From Chloroflexota bacterium (GTDB lineage Bacteria; Chloroflexota; Dehalococcoidia; SM23-28-2; HRBIN24), in the NCBI GenBank assembly GCA_030550295.1, contig JAUQPQ010000001.1:1-64000 (forward strand): a stretch of DNA of 64,000 nucleotides, in the 5' to 3' direction. The notes beneath the pieces were generated by a model that saw nothing but the letters and a program-made list of their open reading frames with translations, did not search any database and was not told the DNA's origin. A program made the translations under genes and the position numbers. Below, piece after piece: positions 24,851 through 32,850 of the stretch (the first letter of the stretch is position 1; each line of letters starts with the position of its first letter).

Positions 24851-25567
24851 ATGGTAGGGGCGGGAAGTTATCATGGCCCTGTGGCCTTAAGAGATCTTTT
24901 ACCCTCCCTTTTGGAGATCCTCTTCCCATCGTCGTGTCTAGGATGTGGGCAGGATGGTAAGGCACTATGCTCACGCTGTATCGATGGGATGGCTCGGGCT
25001 GTGCCTCCTCGCTGCCCCCTTTGTTGGCAGGAGTGGAGGGGAGGGGGGCTTTGTTCCCGCTGTGCCAGCTCGGCTCCTGCTTATAAGGGGGTGCGGAGCC
25101 TCCTCCGCTACGAGGGGACGGTGAAAGAGGCGATCCATGCCTTCAAGTTCGGTGGTGTCTCGGTGTTGGCCTCGTGCTTTGCTGTGCCGCTGGCCCACCT
25201 TTTAGTGGCATGGGCTCCGCCGGTGGAAGCCTTGGTGCCTGTACCTTCTCCTTGGGTGAGGGAAAGGACACGGGGCTACAACCCGGCCCATCTTTTGGCC
25301 CGTGAGGTGGGCCGGATAGTAGGGTTGCCCGTCCTGCCGGGTCTGCTGCGGCGGCGGTGGACGCCTCCCCAGGCTACTTTGCCTCGGGAGAGACGCTATC
25401 AGCAGATGGCTGGTGCTGTGGCACCCCGAAGGCCCGTTAACTACTCTTCCCTCCTCTTAATAGACGACGTGGTAACTACAGGTGCTACCCTGAATGCCTG
25501 TGCCCATGCCCTCCTAGAGGCTGGGGCCAAGGAGGTCTGGGCGTTGACGCTGGCCCGGGAAGGGTAG
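24851..25567 (+). CDS. comF: ComF family protein (phosphoribosyltransferase fold)
   Basis: A 238-residue ComF-like protein linked to DNA uptake and possibly to repair. The N-terminus has two zinc pairs (CLGCG...CSRC and CPLC...CSRC, residues 28-75). The C-terminal phosphoribosyltransferase-type domain has the PRPP-loop motif LLLIDDVVTTGAT near residue 205 and RTRGYNPAHLLA near 140. The start at ATG 24851 is uncertain; a GTG 30 bases on is possible. The next gene begins two bases after the stop. Confidence 0.88.
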   Translation: MVGAGSYHGPVALRDLLPSLLEILFPSSCLGCGQDGKALCSRCIDGMARAVPPRCPLCWQEWRGGGLCSRCASSAPAYKGVRSLLRYEGTVKEAIHAFKFGGVSVLASCFAVPLAHLLVAWAPPVEALVPVPSPWVRERTRGYNPAHLLAREVGRIVGLPVLPGLLRRRWTPPQATLPRERRYQQMAGAVAPRRPVNYSSLLLIDDVVTTGATLNACAHALLEAGAKEVWALTLAREG

Positions 25568-25569
25568 CT

Positions 25570-26670
25570 ATGGCCAAACCCCTAATATTTACCTTCTTAG
25601 GCCCATGGCCTTCTATCTGGGAGGAGCAGGTTGTGGAGGGGGCCAGAAGGGCAGCTACCCTAGATTCTCTAGAACGGGCCCTGGCCACAGGCGCTTATGA
25701 GAGGGCAGTGATAATCACTCCTGACCCAGAGCCCCTCGAGGCCGTTCCTTCAGGTGTGCATGTGGAGGTGGCCAAGGGGCCTTTCCACTTCGGCCTGCGT
25801 CTGCAGGAGGCGGTGGAAAGGTGGCGTCCTGAAGCCCTGGTGTATGTGGGTGGGGGCGCACTACCCCTCCTTTCGGCCGATGAATGGGCAGCTGTGGCCT
25901 TGGCCCTGGCCGATGGTAGGGCAGTCACCAATAACCTTTACTCCTCAGACCTAATAGGGGTCTGCCCTGCGCGTTCCCTCTTATCCGTAGAGCCCCCCAA
26001 ACGGGACAACGCCCTGGCCCGCTCCTTGGCCCAGGCCGGGCTCTCCGTGTGGGAGATGCCCCGTACCCTCTCTACCGTCTTCGACCTAGATACCCCAGCC
26101 GATGTGGCGGTGCTAAAGGTTACCGGCTATGCCTCTGGCTATCGCCTCTCGCGGTGGGCCTCTAGGGTGCCTTTAGATACTAGAAGGTACCATGACCTGC
26201 TAAAGGTGCTGGTAGACAGCGAAGCGCAGCTCTTCGTAGCTGGCAGGGTGGGTAGCCACATCTGGCGGTTTTTGGAGGTCAACACCGCCTGTAGGGTGCG
26301 CCTTTTGGCCGAGGAGAGGGGGCTAGAAGCCTTAGGTTTGCAGCAGCCTCGTTCCCTTTTGGGCTTCTTATGGGAGGCCTTGGGGGAAGAGACACTGGCG
26401 GCCCTTCTGCATCAACTGGGTGATGCTGCCGTCATCGACACCCGGGTCCTCATGGCCCATCTAGGGGTAAAGGCGTCCCGGCGAGATCGCTTCCTTTCGG
26501 ACATGGGCCGGTTCTGGGCCATAGAAGATGGCCGCCTTCGGCGCCTCACCTCGGCCCTTGTAAGGGCAGAGGTGCCGGTGCTTCTTGGGGGCCACTCTTT
26601 GGTAACGGGAGGGCTAATGGCCCTAGTCCAGTTCGCCTGGCAGCAGCAAGATAAGGGGCAGCTTCGTTGA
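25570..26670 (+). CDS. GT-A-like nucleotidyltransferase family protein, unknown role
   Basis: A 366-residue protein not firmly recognised. The first 180 residues look like a nucleotide-sugar or MobA-like fold: alternating strands, VYVGGGALPLLSADEW near residue 93, VTNNLYSSDLI near 118 and FDLDTPADVAV near 172, the last like the xDTPEDL motif of NTP transferases. The last 170 residues are helical (ALGEETLAALLHQLGDAAVIDTR) with no known match. It sits between comF and glyA. Possible roles include cofactor guanylylation or lactate-phosphate-type transfer; none is shown. Confidence 0.6.
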   Translation: MAKPLIFTFLGPWPSIWEEQVVEGARRAATLDSLERALATGAYERAVIITPDPEPLEAVPSGVHVEVAKGPFHFGLRLQEAVERWRPEALVYVGGGALPLLSADEWAAVALALADGRAVTNNLYSSDLIGVCPARSLLSVEPPKRDNALARSLAQAGLSVWEMPRTLSTVFDLDTPADVAVLKVTGYASGYRLSRWASRVPLDTRRYHDLLKVLVDSEAQLFVAGRVGSHIWRFLEVNTACRVRLLAEERGLEALGLQQPRSLLGFLWEALGEETLAALLHQLGDAAVIDTRVLMAHLGVKASRRDRFLSDMGRFWAIEDGRLRRLTSALVRAEVPVLLGGHSLVTGGLMALVQFAWQQQDKGQLR

Positions 26671-26721
26671 CCCCCTGGGGGGAGGCCCCTTAAACTGGGG
26701 CATGAGCCCGGGAGGAGAGTT

Positions 26722-27975
26722 ATGGGAGTCTTGGAGCACATAGACCCGGAGGTGGCGGCCATAATCGCCCGCGAGGAAGGGAGGCAAAGGTGGGGCCTAG
26801 GTATGATGGCCTCTGAGAACCACGTATCGGCGGCGGTGCTGGAGGCCTTGGGCTCAGTCCTCACCAACAAATATGCAGAGGGCTACCCAGGCGCTCGCTA
26901 CTACGGTGGATGCCGCCATATGGACGAAGTGGAGTCCTTGGCTATCAGGCGGGCGAAGGAGCTTTTTGGGGCAGAGCATGCCAACGTCCAGCCCCACTCT
27001 GGTGCCGATGCCAATATGGCTGCCTACTTCGCCCTTATGGAGCCAGGGGACGTGGCCCTTGGTATGCGCCTAGACCAGGGGGGCCACCTTACCCATGGCC
27101 ATAGGGTTAGCGTCACCTCTAAGGTTTGGCGCTTCTTCCACTATGGCGTGGAGCGGGAGACGGAGCGCATCGATTATGACCAGATGCGCCAATTAGCGAA
27201 AGAGCATAGGCCCAAGGTTATCGTTGTTGGGGCGTCATCATATCCTCGTATCATCGATTTCGCTAAGGCGCGGGAGATAGCCGATGAGGTAGGCGCCTAT
27301 CTCATGGTGGACATGGCGCATATCGCAGGCCTGGTGGCTGCTGGTCTCCATCCATCGCCTGTTCCCTATGCCCATGTGGTCACATCTACCACCCACAAGA
27401 CGCTGCGTGGGCCTCGTTCGGCCTTCATCCTTTGTAGGCAGGAGCTGGCTGAGAAGATAGATAGGGCGGTCTTTCCGGGTCTTCAAGGCGGACCCCATAT
27501 GCATGTGGTGGCTGCCAAAGCAGTCTGCTTCTGGGAGGCGATGCAGCCCTCCTTCCGGCGCTATCAGGAGCGGGTGGTGGAAAATGCCCGGACCCTGGCC
27601 GAGGAGCTGGCTAGGGAGGGCCTGCGCCTGGTGACGGGCGGGACCGATAATCACATGGTACTGGTGGACCTGACGCCCAAGGGGATAACGGGTAAGGAGG
27701 CGGAAAAGGCGCTAGATGAAGTAGGCATCTACTGCAATAAGAATGCCATCCCCTACGATCCTCGCCCTCCTGCCGTCACCAGCGGTATCCGTTTGGGGAC
27801 ACCTGGCCTCACTAGTCGCGGTATGGGCCCAGACGAAATGCGACAGATCGCCCACCTCATCGTGCAGGTGTTGGAGCACATGGGCGATGAGGAGGTGATG
27901 GACGAAGTAAGGCAACAGGTGCGGGAGCTGGCGGGTGCCTTCCCCCTGCCTGGCGTGAGCGATAGGGCCTCTTGA
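26722..27975 (+). CDS. glyA: Serine hydroxymethyltransferase
   Basis: A 417-residue PLP enzyme that moves the serine hydroxymethyl group to tetrahydrofolate, giving glycine and methylene-THF. Typical segments are [17 protein letters not shown] near residue 50, QPHSGADAN near 90, [10 protein letters not shown] near 197 and the PLP lysine in [11 protein letters not shown] near 225. GGAGGAG precedes the ATG. FolD and ThyX at 42-44 kb use the same one-carbon pool. Confidence 0.97.
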   Translation: MGVLEHIDPEVAAIIAREEGRQRWGLGMMASENHVSAAVLEALGSVLTNKYAEGYPGARYYGGCRHMDEVESLAIRRAKELFGAEHANVQPHSGADANMAAYFALMEPGDVALGMRLDQGGHLTHGHRVSVTSKVWRFFHYGVERETERIDYDQMRQLAKEHRPKVIVVGASSYPRIIDFAKAREIADEVGAYLMVDMAHIAGLVAAGLHPSPVPYAHVVTSTTHKTLRGPRSAFILCRQELAEKIDRAVFPGLQGGPHMHVVAAKAVCFWEAMQPSFRRYQERVVENARTLAEELAREGLRLVTGGTDNHMVLVDLTPKGITGKEAEKALDEVGIYCNKNAIPYDPRPPAVTSGIRLGTPGLTSRGMGPDEMRQIAHLIVQVLEHMGDEEVMDEVRQQVRELAGAFPLPGVSDRAS

Positions 27976-27999
27976 CGGCCTAGATATGGGTGCTAGAAT
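27972..27999 (+). promoter_or_regulatory. Promoter of the tRNA-Val/tRNA-Leu unit
   Basis: TTGACG at 27972-27977 and TAGAAT at 27994-27999 with a 16-base spacer. It overlaps the glyA stop and starts transcription about 13 bases before tRNA-Val. Confidence 0.6.
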
Positions 28000-28018
28000 T
28001 CAAGGTGGCAGAAGAGGT

Positions 28019-28093
28019 GGGCGGTTAGCTCAGTGGGAGAGCGCTTGCTTCACACGCAAGAGGTCGCAGGTTCGAGTCCTGCACCGCCCACCA
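28019..28093 (+). tRNA. tRNA-Val (CAC)
   Basis: A full cloverleaf: the acceptor pairs GGGCGGT with ACCGCCC, the D-arm is GCTC/GAGC, the anticodon stem is CTTGC/GCAAG with loop TTCACAC (anticodon CAC), the T-arm is GCAGG/CCTGC with TTCGAGT, and CCA is encoded. It reads GTG valine codons. Confidence 0.95.
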
Positions 28094-28105
28094 CAGGTTA
28101 AAAAG

Positions 28106-28193
28106 GCCCAGGTGGCGGAACTGGCAGACGCGCTGCGTTCAGGGCGCAGTGCCCCCTGCGGGCGTGCGGGTTCGAATCCCGCCCTGGGCACCA
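28106..28193 (+). tRNA. tRNA-Leu (CAG)
   Basis: A class II tRNA with a long variable arm. The acceptor pairs GCCCAGG with CCTGGGC, the anticodon stem is CTGCG/CGCAG with loop TTCAGGG (anticodon CAG), the variable arm is GCCCCCTGCGGGC, the T-arm is GCGGG/CCCGC, and CCA is encoded. It reads CTG leucine codons. It lies 12 bases after tRNA-Val. Confidence 0.95.
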
Positions 28194-28263
28194 TAGGTAG
28201 ATAAGAAGGTTGGAGGCGCAGCTCTCTGCCGGTTTCCTTAACTTATAGGGGCCGGCCCCAGGC

Positions 28264-28341
28264 GCGCTCGTAGCTCAGCCCGGACAGAGCGCAGCCCTGC
28301 GGAGGCTGAGGTCGTGGGTTCGAATCCCACCGAGCGCGCCA
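28264..28341 (+). tRNA. tRNA-Arg (GCG)
   Basis: The acceptor pairs GCGCTCG with CGAGCGC, the D-arm is GCTC/GAGC, the anticodon stem is CAGCC/GGCTG with loop CTGCGGA (anticodon GCG), the T-arm is GTGGG/CCCAC, and CCA is encoded. A perfect 12-base palindrome (28248-28259) lies just upstream. Most bacteria read CGC with an ACG anticodon edited to ICG, so a genomic G34 is less common. Confidence 0.92.
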
Positions 28342-28343
28342 TC

Positions 28344-28736
28344 TTATTTCGCCTCTATTACTATCAAGTCCCCTTCTTGGGTCTTCGTCTCGGCCAGGGT
28401 GCCAGCAGGCAGCTCCAAAGCCCTTTTGGCCCTTCTGCCTCCTAGAGCGATGCGGAACGGTGGGAGGTAGGAGTGGGCCCTTACAACCTGTCCATGTTCG
28501 TCTAGGAAGGCTACGTCTATGGGAAAGGCCATAAAGAAGGTATGAATGGCGGACGCTGGGGATATTAGAAGGCCCTCACCTTTCCCTAGCGCTTTCTTCC
28601 CAAGTAGGCCCCTTAACCGTCGCCAAAAGGTGTCTGCCAGCTGCACTCTATCAGCTATAAATGTTCCTTTGTGTAGGTTGCGGACTTTAAGGAGCACCTT
28701 GCCGACCTTGCCGCCGATGAAAGATCGGTATACCAT
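28344..28736 (-). CDS. DUF192 family protein
   Basis: About 130 residues of the DUF192 family (small beta-barrel, function not established; often secreted or near competence and outer-surface genes). Family marks are ADTFWRRLRGLLGKK near residue 35, GLLISPASAIHTFFM near 55 and DVAFLDEHGQVV near 75. The start is uncertain: ATG 28736 overlaps a minus-strand TATAAT, so GTG 28697 may be used instead. No signal peptide is visible from either start. It is convergent with tRNA-Arg. Confidence 0.78.
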   Translation of the reverse strand: MVYRSFIGGKVGKVLLKVRNLHKGTFIADRVQLADTFWRRLRGLLGKKALGKGEGLLISPASAIHTFFMAFPIDVAFLDEHGQVVRAHSYLPPFRIALGGRRAKRALELPAGTLAETKTQEGDLIVIEAK

Positions 28737-28796
28737 TATAGCTGGCCGGCACCGTTGGTGGGTGAGCACTTATAGGTGTGTGATAGAGGGTGAGTA

Positions 28797-29039
28797 GTGG
28801 TGCCGGCCCTAGTAGGGTTTGCTTTTGGCATCATATCTTCTTTGGGAGGAGGGGTCCTTCTAGCTCTGGGGCTAGGGGCCCATTTGGTGCCTGGTCTGGC
28901 ATCCCCTGTGGGTGGAGGAGTCTTAGCGTTCTTAGGGCTCACCCTCATCGTTTTGAGTGCCTTATGGGCCTGGACAGTGAGGGTTTTAGAACGGGATCTG
29001 CCCTTACTTTGGACCTTCTCCAGAAGGAGGTCTGCGTAA
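28797..29039 (+). CDS. Small two-helix membrane protein
   Basis: 80 residues with a GTG start. Two hydrophobic helices (about residues 4-30 and 38-60) with Gly-rich faces are followed by a basic tail (TFSRRRSA). No family is recognised. A GAGGGTGA ribosome-site-like run precedes it. It lies alone between DUF192 and the SDR. It could be a real small membrane protein or chance; hydrophobic patterning and the basic tail favour a real gene. Confidence 0.45.
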   Translation: MVPALVGFAFGIISSLGGGVLLALGLGAHLVPGLASPVGGGVLAFLGLTLIVLSALWAWTVRVLERDLPLLWTFSRRRSA

Positions 29040-29128
29040 GGGCCACAAGGCATGTAGGCCCTTTCTCGGCAGAGGGAGTTACCATCCCTTGACGGTATTT
29101 CGGGCTCCACTTAGGCTGAACGAGGGGA

Positions 29129-29161
29129 TATAATAACGTACCTTGTAGCGCTACTACAGGG
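29129..29161 (+). promoter_or_regulatory. -10 element and imperfect hairpin before the SDR-Zur operon
   Basis: A perfect TATAAT lies at 29129-29134 with no good -35. Near the expected start site, CCTTGTAG (29141-29148) faces CTACAGGG (29154-29161) with one G-T pair. This may be an operator or a leader hairpin; it does not match a usual Zur box. Confidence 0.35.
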
Positions 29162-29179
29162 TTGCGGAAGGAGTAGCAG

Positions 29180-29944
29180 ATGGGCTTTGAGAACCAAGTG
29201 GCTGTGGTGACAGGGGCATCGCGCGGGATCGGTAAGGCGACGGCGCTGGCCCTGGCACGCGAGGGAGCCACAGTAGTGGTCACTGCCCGTTCTACCGAGG
29301 GAGGTGCCTCTAAGCTCCCTGGAACCATAGATGAAACGGCTAGGCTCATCGGCGAGGCAGGGGGCAGGGCCATAGCTGTGCCCTGCAACGTGGCCGATGA
29401 AGACGATGTGGCGAACCTGGCCCAGCGCGTCCTCTCGGAATTTGGGAGGGTGGACATCCTCATCAACAACGCAGGCGTGAGCTATCCCGCCTCTTTCCTG
29501 GATACCCCTATTAGGCGTTGGGACCTTGTCATCAACGTGAACCTACGAGGTTCCGTCCTGTGCACTAAAGCCTTCCTCCCCCACATGGTGGAACGTGGTA
29601 CAGGCAAGATCATCAACGTCTCGTCAGGGGCGGTGGCGGTAGATGCTGCTGTGACCAGGGGCCTTCTCTCCTACTCGGTAGCAAAGGCGGCTATCGAGCA
29701 GTTCACCCGCGGCTTGGCTCTGGAGGTGAAGGACAAGGGGGTGGCTGTCAACTGCCTGCGCATAGAGATAAATGTGGTTACTGAGGGCTGGACTTTCCTC
29801 AACCCTGACCTGGACTATTCGGACTGGGAGAGGCCAGAAAAGGTGGCCGATGCTCTCGTGTGGCTAGCCTCCCAGCCCACCTCATACACGGGGCACGTCC
29901 TCACCGTAGCAGACATAATGGACAGGCTGGGCGAGCAACGGTAA
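29180..29944 (+). CDS. Short-chain dehydrogenase/reductase
   Basis: A 254-residue classical SDR. The cofactor motif is TGASRGIG (12-19), NNAG lies near 96, and the catalytic Ser (VSSGA) and YSVAK pair are near 150-175. The substrate is unknown. Arg in the TGxxxGIG region (TARS after beta-2) suggests NADP(H). GGAAGGAG precedes the ATG. It is followed two bases later by the Zur-like gene, so the two are probably co-transcribed, although no functional link is obvious. Confidence 0.85.
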   Translation: MGFENQVAVVTGASRGIGKATALALAREGATVVVTARSTEGGASKLPGTIDETARLIGEAGGRAIAVPCNVADEDDVANLAQRVLSEFGRVDILINNAGVSYPASFLDTPIRRWDLVINVNLRGSVLCTKAFLPHMVERGTGKIINVSSGAVAVDAAVTRGLLSYSVAKAAIEQFTRGLALEVKDKGVAVNCLRIEINVVTEGWTFLNPDLDYSDWERPEKVADALVWLASQPTSYTGHVLTVADIMDRLGEQR

Positions 29945-29946
29945 CC

Positions 29947-30384
29947 ATGGGCGTAGTAGAAGAGCTGGAGGAAACCATCGCTGCGCGTGGGTTCAGGATC
30001 ACCCCCTCCCGGCGGGCCATCCTGGCGGTTATAGTTTCCCAGGGAAGGCAGTTCGCGGTGGAGGAAGTGGTGAAGCAGTTGCCAGGCGTAGGCAGGGCGA
30101 CCGTCTTCCGCACGGTGCGGCTACTTTCCAAACTAGGCCTTTTATGCCGCGTTATGCAGGAGGACGGCCACCTACGCTATCGCCTCGCTGACATTCGCAG
30201 GCACCACCATCATTTGGTGTGCGTAAGATGCGGTAGGGTCCAGGACCTGGATCACTGCTTCCTTACCACCATGACCAAAGAGATCGCTCGAGTCACGGGA
30301 TACCAAGTAGAAAGGGATGTGCTGGAGATGTACGGCCGCTGTCGCGACTGTGGCGAGGCCGTACGGCCAGAAGGAGGGAGATAG
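29947..30384 (+). CDS. Fur family metal regulator, probably Zur
   Basis: A 145-residue Fur-type repressor. A winged helix spans residues 1-80 (FRITPSRRAILAVI; VGRATVFRTVRLLSKLGL). The dimer domain has the metal-binding His run RRHHHHLVC and two structural CxxC pairs (CVRC, CRDC). Being directly upstream of a zinc/manganese ABC importer points to Zur, with Mur as the alternative. ATG 29947 is used because it follows the SDR stop and begins the homology. Confidence 0.85.
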   Translation: MGVVEELEETIAARGFRITPSRRAILAVIVSQGRQFAVEEVVKQLPGVGRATVFRTVRLLSKLGLLCRVMQEDGHLRYRLADIRRHHHHLVCVRCGRVQDLDHCFLTTMTKEIARVTGYQVERDVLEMYGRCRDCGEAVRPEGGR

Positions 30385-30385
30385 G

Positions 30386-31273
30386 ATGCCAAGCAGATTG
30401 CAATCGATCCTCGCCTTTTTTGTTGGGCCGTTAGTGATACTATGTATCACTAGCGGCTGTGTGCAGAAAACGGATGACGGGTTGAGGGTGGTAGCCACCA
30501 CCCCCATTTTGGCCGATTTGGCGGCGCAGGTAGCGGGGCCCCAGGTTAAGGTGAAAAGCCTCATCCCTGCAGGGGCCGACCCTCACACCTTTGAGGTGGC
30601 GCCTTCCGTGGCGCGGGTAGTGGCCGAGGCCGACCTGATCGTGGCCAACGGCTTAGGGCTGGAGGGCTCCTTCTTGGGCGTGATAGAGGCTAACAAGAGC
30701 GCCCAGGCGGTGCTAGTGATATTGGGGCAAGAGGTGGCCCCAGGCGGTGAGAACGTCGACCCCCATCTATGGCTCGATCCTAGGCTGGCTGCCGAATATG
30801 TTAAGCGTATAGCCGAGGCGATGTCCCTGGTTGACCCATCACGGGCAGATGAATATCGTCAGAGGGCCGCCATCTATATAGAGGAGCTGAGACAGCTACA
30901 CGATAGGGTTCGCCAGCAGATAGCTGGCATTCCTGTGGAGAGGCGTAAGCTGGTAGCTACTCACAGGGCCTTCTCCTGGATGGCCCATGCTTACGGAATA
31001 GAAGAGGTGGGATACCTGGTTACCGCCCCAGAAGAAGAGCCTACCCCTGCCTGGCTAGCCGAGTTACGCCACCGCATCCTTTCGCAGAAGGTGCCCGCGG
31101 TATTCATTGAGCCCTATCTGGAAGCGGAGGATCAGGCCCTCTCTCAGCTGGCTGAAGAGGTGGGTATAAAGGTATGCGTATTGTACGTTGATACTCTGGA
31201 CGATAAGGTATCGTCATATCTCAAACTTATGGAGTACAACGCCCAAGAACTGGTGGGGTGTCTAGGGGGATAG
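30386..31273 (+). CDS. znuA: Zinc/manganese ABC transporter substrate-binding lipoprotein
   Basis: A 295-residue cluster A-I binding protein. An N-terminal lipoprotein signal ends at TSGC (near residue 22). Metal ligands are visible in ADPHTFE near 68, VDPHLWLD near 125 and THRAFSWMAHAYG near 190. There is no His-rich loop of the kind many ZnuA have, so manganese cannot be excluded. AGGAGGGAG precedes ATG 30386. It is in one operon with the regulator, ATPase and permease. Confidence 0.88.
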   Translation: MPSRLQSILAFFVGPLVILCITSGCVQKTDDGLRVVATTPILADLAAQVAGPQVKVKSLIPAGADPHTFEVAPSVARVVAEADLIVANGLGLEGSFLGVIEANKSAQAVLVILGQEVAPGGENVDPHLWLDPRLAAEYVKRIAEAMSLVDPSRADEYRQRAAIYIEELRQLHDRVRQQIAGIPVERRKLVATHRAFSWMAHAYGIEEVGYLVTAPEEEPTPAWLAELRHRILSQKVPAVFIEPYLEAEDQALSQLAEEVGIKVCVLYVDTLDDKVSSYLKLMEYNAQELVGCLGG

Positions 31274-31274
31274 G

Positions 31275-32024
31275 ATGGGGCCATCGGCATTAGAGGTGGA
31301 AGAGCTTTGGGCAGGGTATAACGGGCATGTGGCCCTGGAAGCCGTCTCCTTCAGCATAGAGCAGGGATGTCTAGCAGGGCTTGTGGGGCCTAACGGCTCA
31401 GGGAAGTCAACTTTGCTTCGCACCATCATAGGGCTAAAAAGGCCTTGGCGAGGCCGCATAACCGTTTTTGGTCAGCCACCTCGCAAGTCCCTTTTGGGAT
31501 ATATGCCTCAGGTAGAGGTGCCAGATTGGAGCCTGCCCATCACCGTCTTAGACGTCGTCCTCATGGGGCGGTATGGGAAGCTAGGAGTTTTACGTCGTCC
31601 TGGGAAGGCTGACCGCATTAAGGCTATGGAGGCCCTAGCCAGGGTAGGTATGGCTGACAAGGCGGGACGGCGCATTCAGGAGCTCTCTGGTGGAGAGCAG
31701 AGGCGTACCTTGTTGGCAAGGGCCCTGGCCCAGGAGGCCCCCCTCCTCCTCTTGGACGAGCCCTTCGCAGGGCTGGATGCGCCCACCCAGCACGAGCTCC
31801 TGCACCTTTTCCAGGGGCTACGGCGTGAGGGATGCACCCTCTTAGTTGCAACTCACGATCTGTCTTGTGTGGCCACCCACTTTGACCATGCAGTGTTTCT
31901 CAACCGGCGGGTGGTGGCCTTTGGCCCCCTACATGAGGTGCTTACAGAAGAGGTGCTGCGTCAGACCTTTCAGCGGCATCTGCTGTTGGTGCGGGAAGGG
32001 GAAATATATGCCGAGCATGATTGA
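31275..32024 (+). CDS. znuC: Zinc/manganese ABC transporter ATPase
   Basis: A 249-residue ABC ATPase that powers import by the downstream permease. Walker A is GPNGSGKST near residue 39, the signature is ELSGGEQRR near 136, Walker B is LLLLDEPFAGLD near 155, and a switch His lies in VATHDLS near 190. It begins one base after the znuA stop and overlaps the permease start. Confidence 0.92.
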   Translation: MGPSALEVEELWAGYNGHVALEAVSFSIEQGCLAGLVGPNGSGKSTLLRTIIGLKRPWRGRITVFGQPPRKSLLGYMPQVEVPDWSLPITVLDVVLMGRYGKLGVLRRPGKADRIKAMEALARVGMADKAGRRIQELSGGEQRRTLLARALAQEAPLLLLDEPFAGLDAPTQHELLHLFQGLRREGCTLLVATHDLSCVATHFDHAVFLNRRVVAFGPLHEVLTEEVLRQTFQRHLLLVREGEIYAEHD

Positions 32025-32850
32025 TGCGCTAATAGAGCCGTGGCGCCTTGAGTTCATGCAGCGGGCCCTTTTAGCGACGACCTTGGCCAGCATTACTGCT
32101 GCCCTGGTGGGCTGCTATGTGGTCCTCAGGGGGGTGGCCTTTTTAGGCGATGCCCTTCCTCATGCCACCTTTGGTGGGGTGGCGGTGGCCTTCCTCTTGG
32201 GGGGCAACGTCTACCTGGGGGCGGCTGTGGCAGCTGTGCTTTCTGCCCTTATCATGTCCCTCCTTAGTAGGCGAGGCCTCCTTAAGCACGACACGGCGGT
32301 GGGGATGGTGTTCATCGTCGCCTTCGCCTTGGGGATGCTTTTGGCCAGCCTCCGTCCCAACTATACCTATAACTTGGCCAACTTCATCTTTGGCAGCCCG
32401 TTGGCGGTGAGATGGGACGATATCTGGGTGATGGCGGGCATAGGGGGAGCTCTGGTGGCCCTCCTCCTTCTTTTCTGGAAGGAGATATTGGTAACAGTGT
32501 ACGATCCTCCTATGGCTACCGCCTTGGGTGTTCCTGCGGCATGGGTGGAGCTGGGGCTCATGGTAGGGGTTGCTCTGGCGGCGGTGGTGGGCCTTAAAGC
32601 GGTGGGGATAGTCTTGGTGATGGCCCTTTTGGTGCTCCCACCAGCTACGGCCCAACTGGTGGCCCCTAACCTTCCCGTCATGATGGCTATGGCGGTGGCC
32701 TTGGGAGCCCTGGCTTCAGTGTTGGGCCTGTATGTGGCTTATTACGGTGACGTATCCCCTAGCGCCTGTATAGTTCTAAGCGCAGCGGGCTTCTTCCTAT
32801 TGGCCCTTGTCTGGCGCCACTTAAGGGGGAGGAGGGCTAGGAGCCCATGA
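32008..32850 (+). CDS. znuB: Zinc/manganese ABC transporter permease
   Basis: About 280 residues with eight or nine hydrophobic helices, of the ABC-3 family. The family mark GDALPHATFGGVAVAFLLGG lies near residue 47, and KAVGIVLVMALLVLPPATA near 200 is the coupling region. ATG 32008 follows AAGGGG at good spacing; ATG 32017 is the alternative. The 3' end overlaps tldE by 14 bases on the other strand. Confidence 0.9.
   Translation: MPSMIDALIEPWRLEFMQRALLATTLASITAALVGCYVVLRGVAFLGDALPHATFGGVAVAFLLGGNVYLGAAVAAVLSALIMSLLSRRGLLKHDTAVGMVFIVAFALGMLLASLRPNYTYNLANFIFGSPLAVRWDDIWVMAGIGGALVALLLLFWKEILVTVYDPPMATALGVPAAWVELGLMVGVALAAVVGLKAVGIVLVMALLVLPPATAQLVAPNLPVMMAMAVALGALASVLGLYVAYYGDVSPSACIVLSAAGFFLLALVWRHLRGRRARSP

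Noticed and set aside
28248..28259. Terminator between tRNA-Leu and tRNA-Arg
   Set aside because: GGGGCCGGCCCC is palindromic but has no loop and no T-run, so a hairpin is unlikely; it may be chance in GC-rich DNA.
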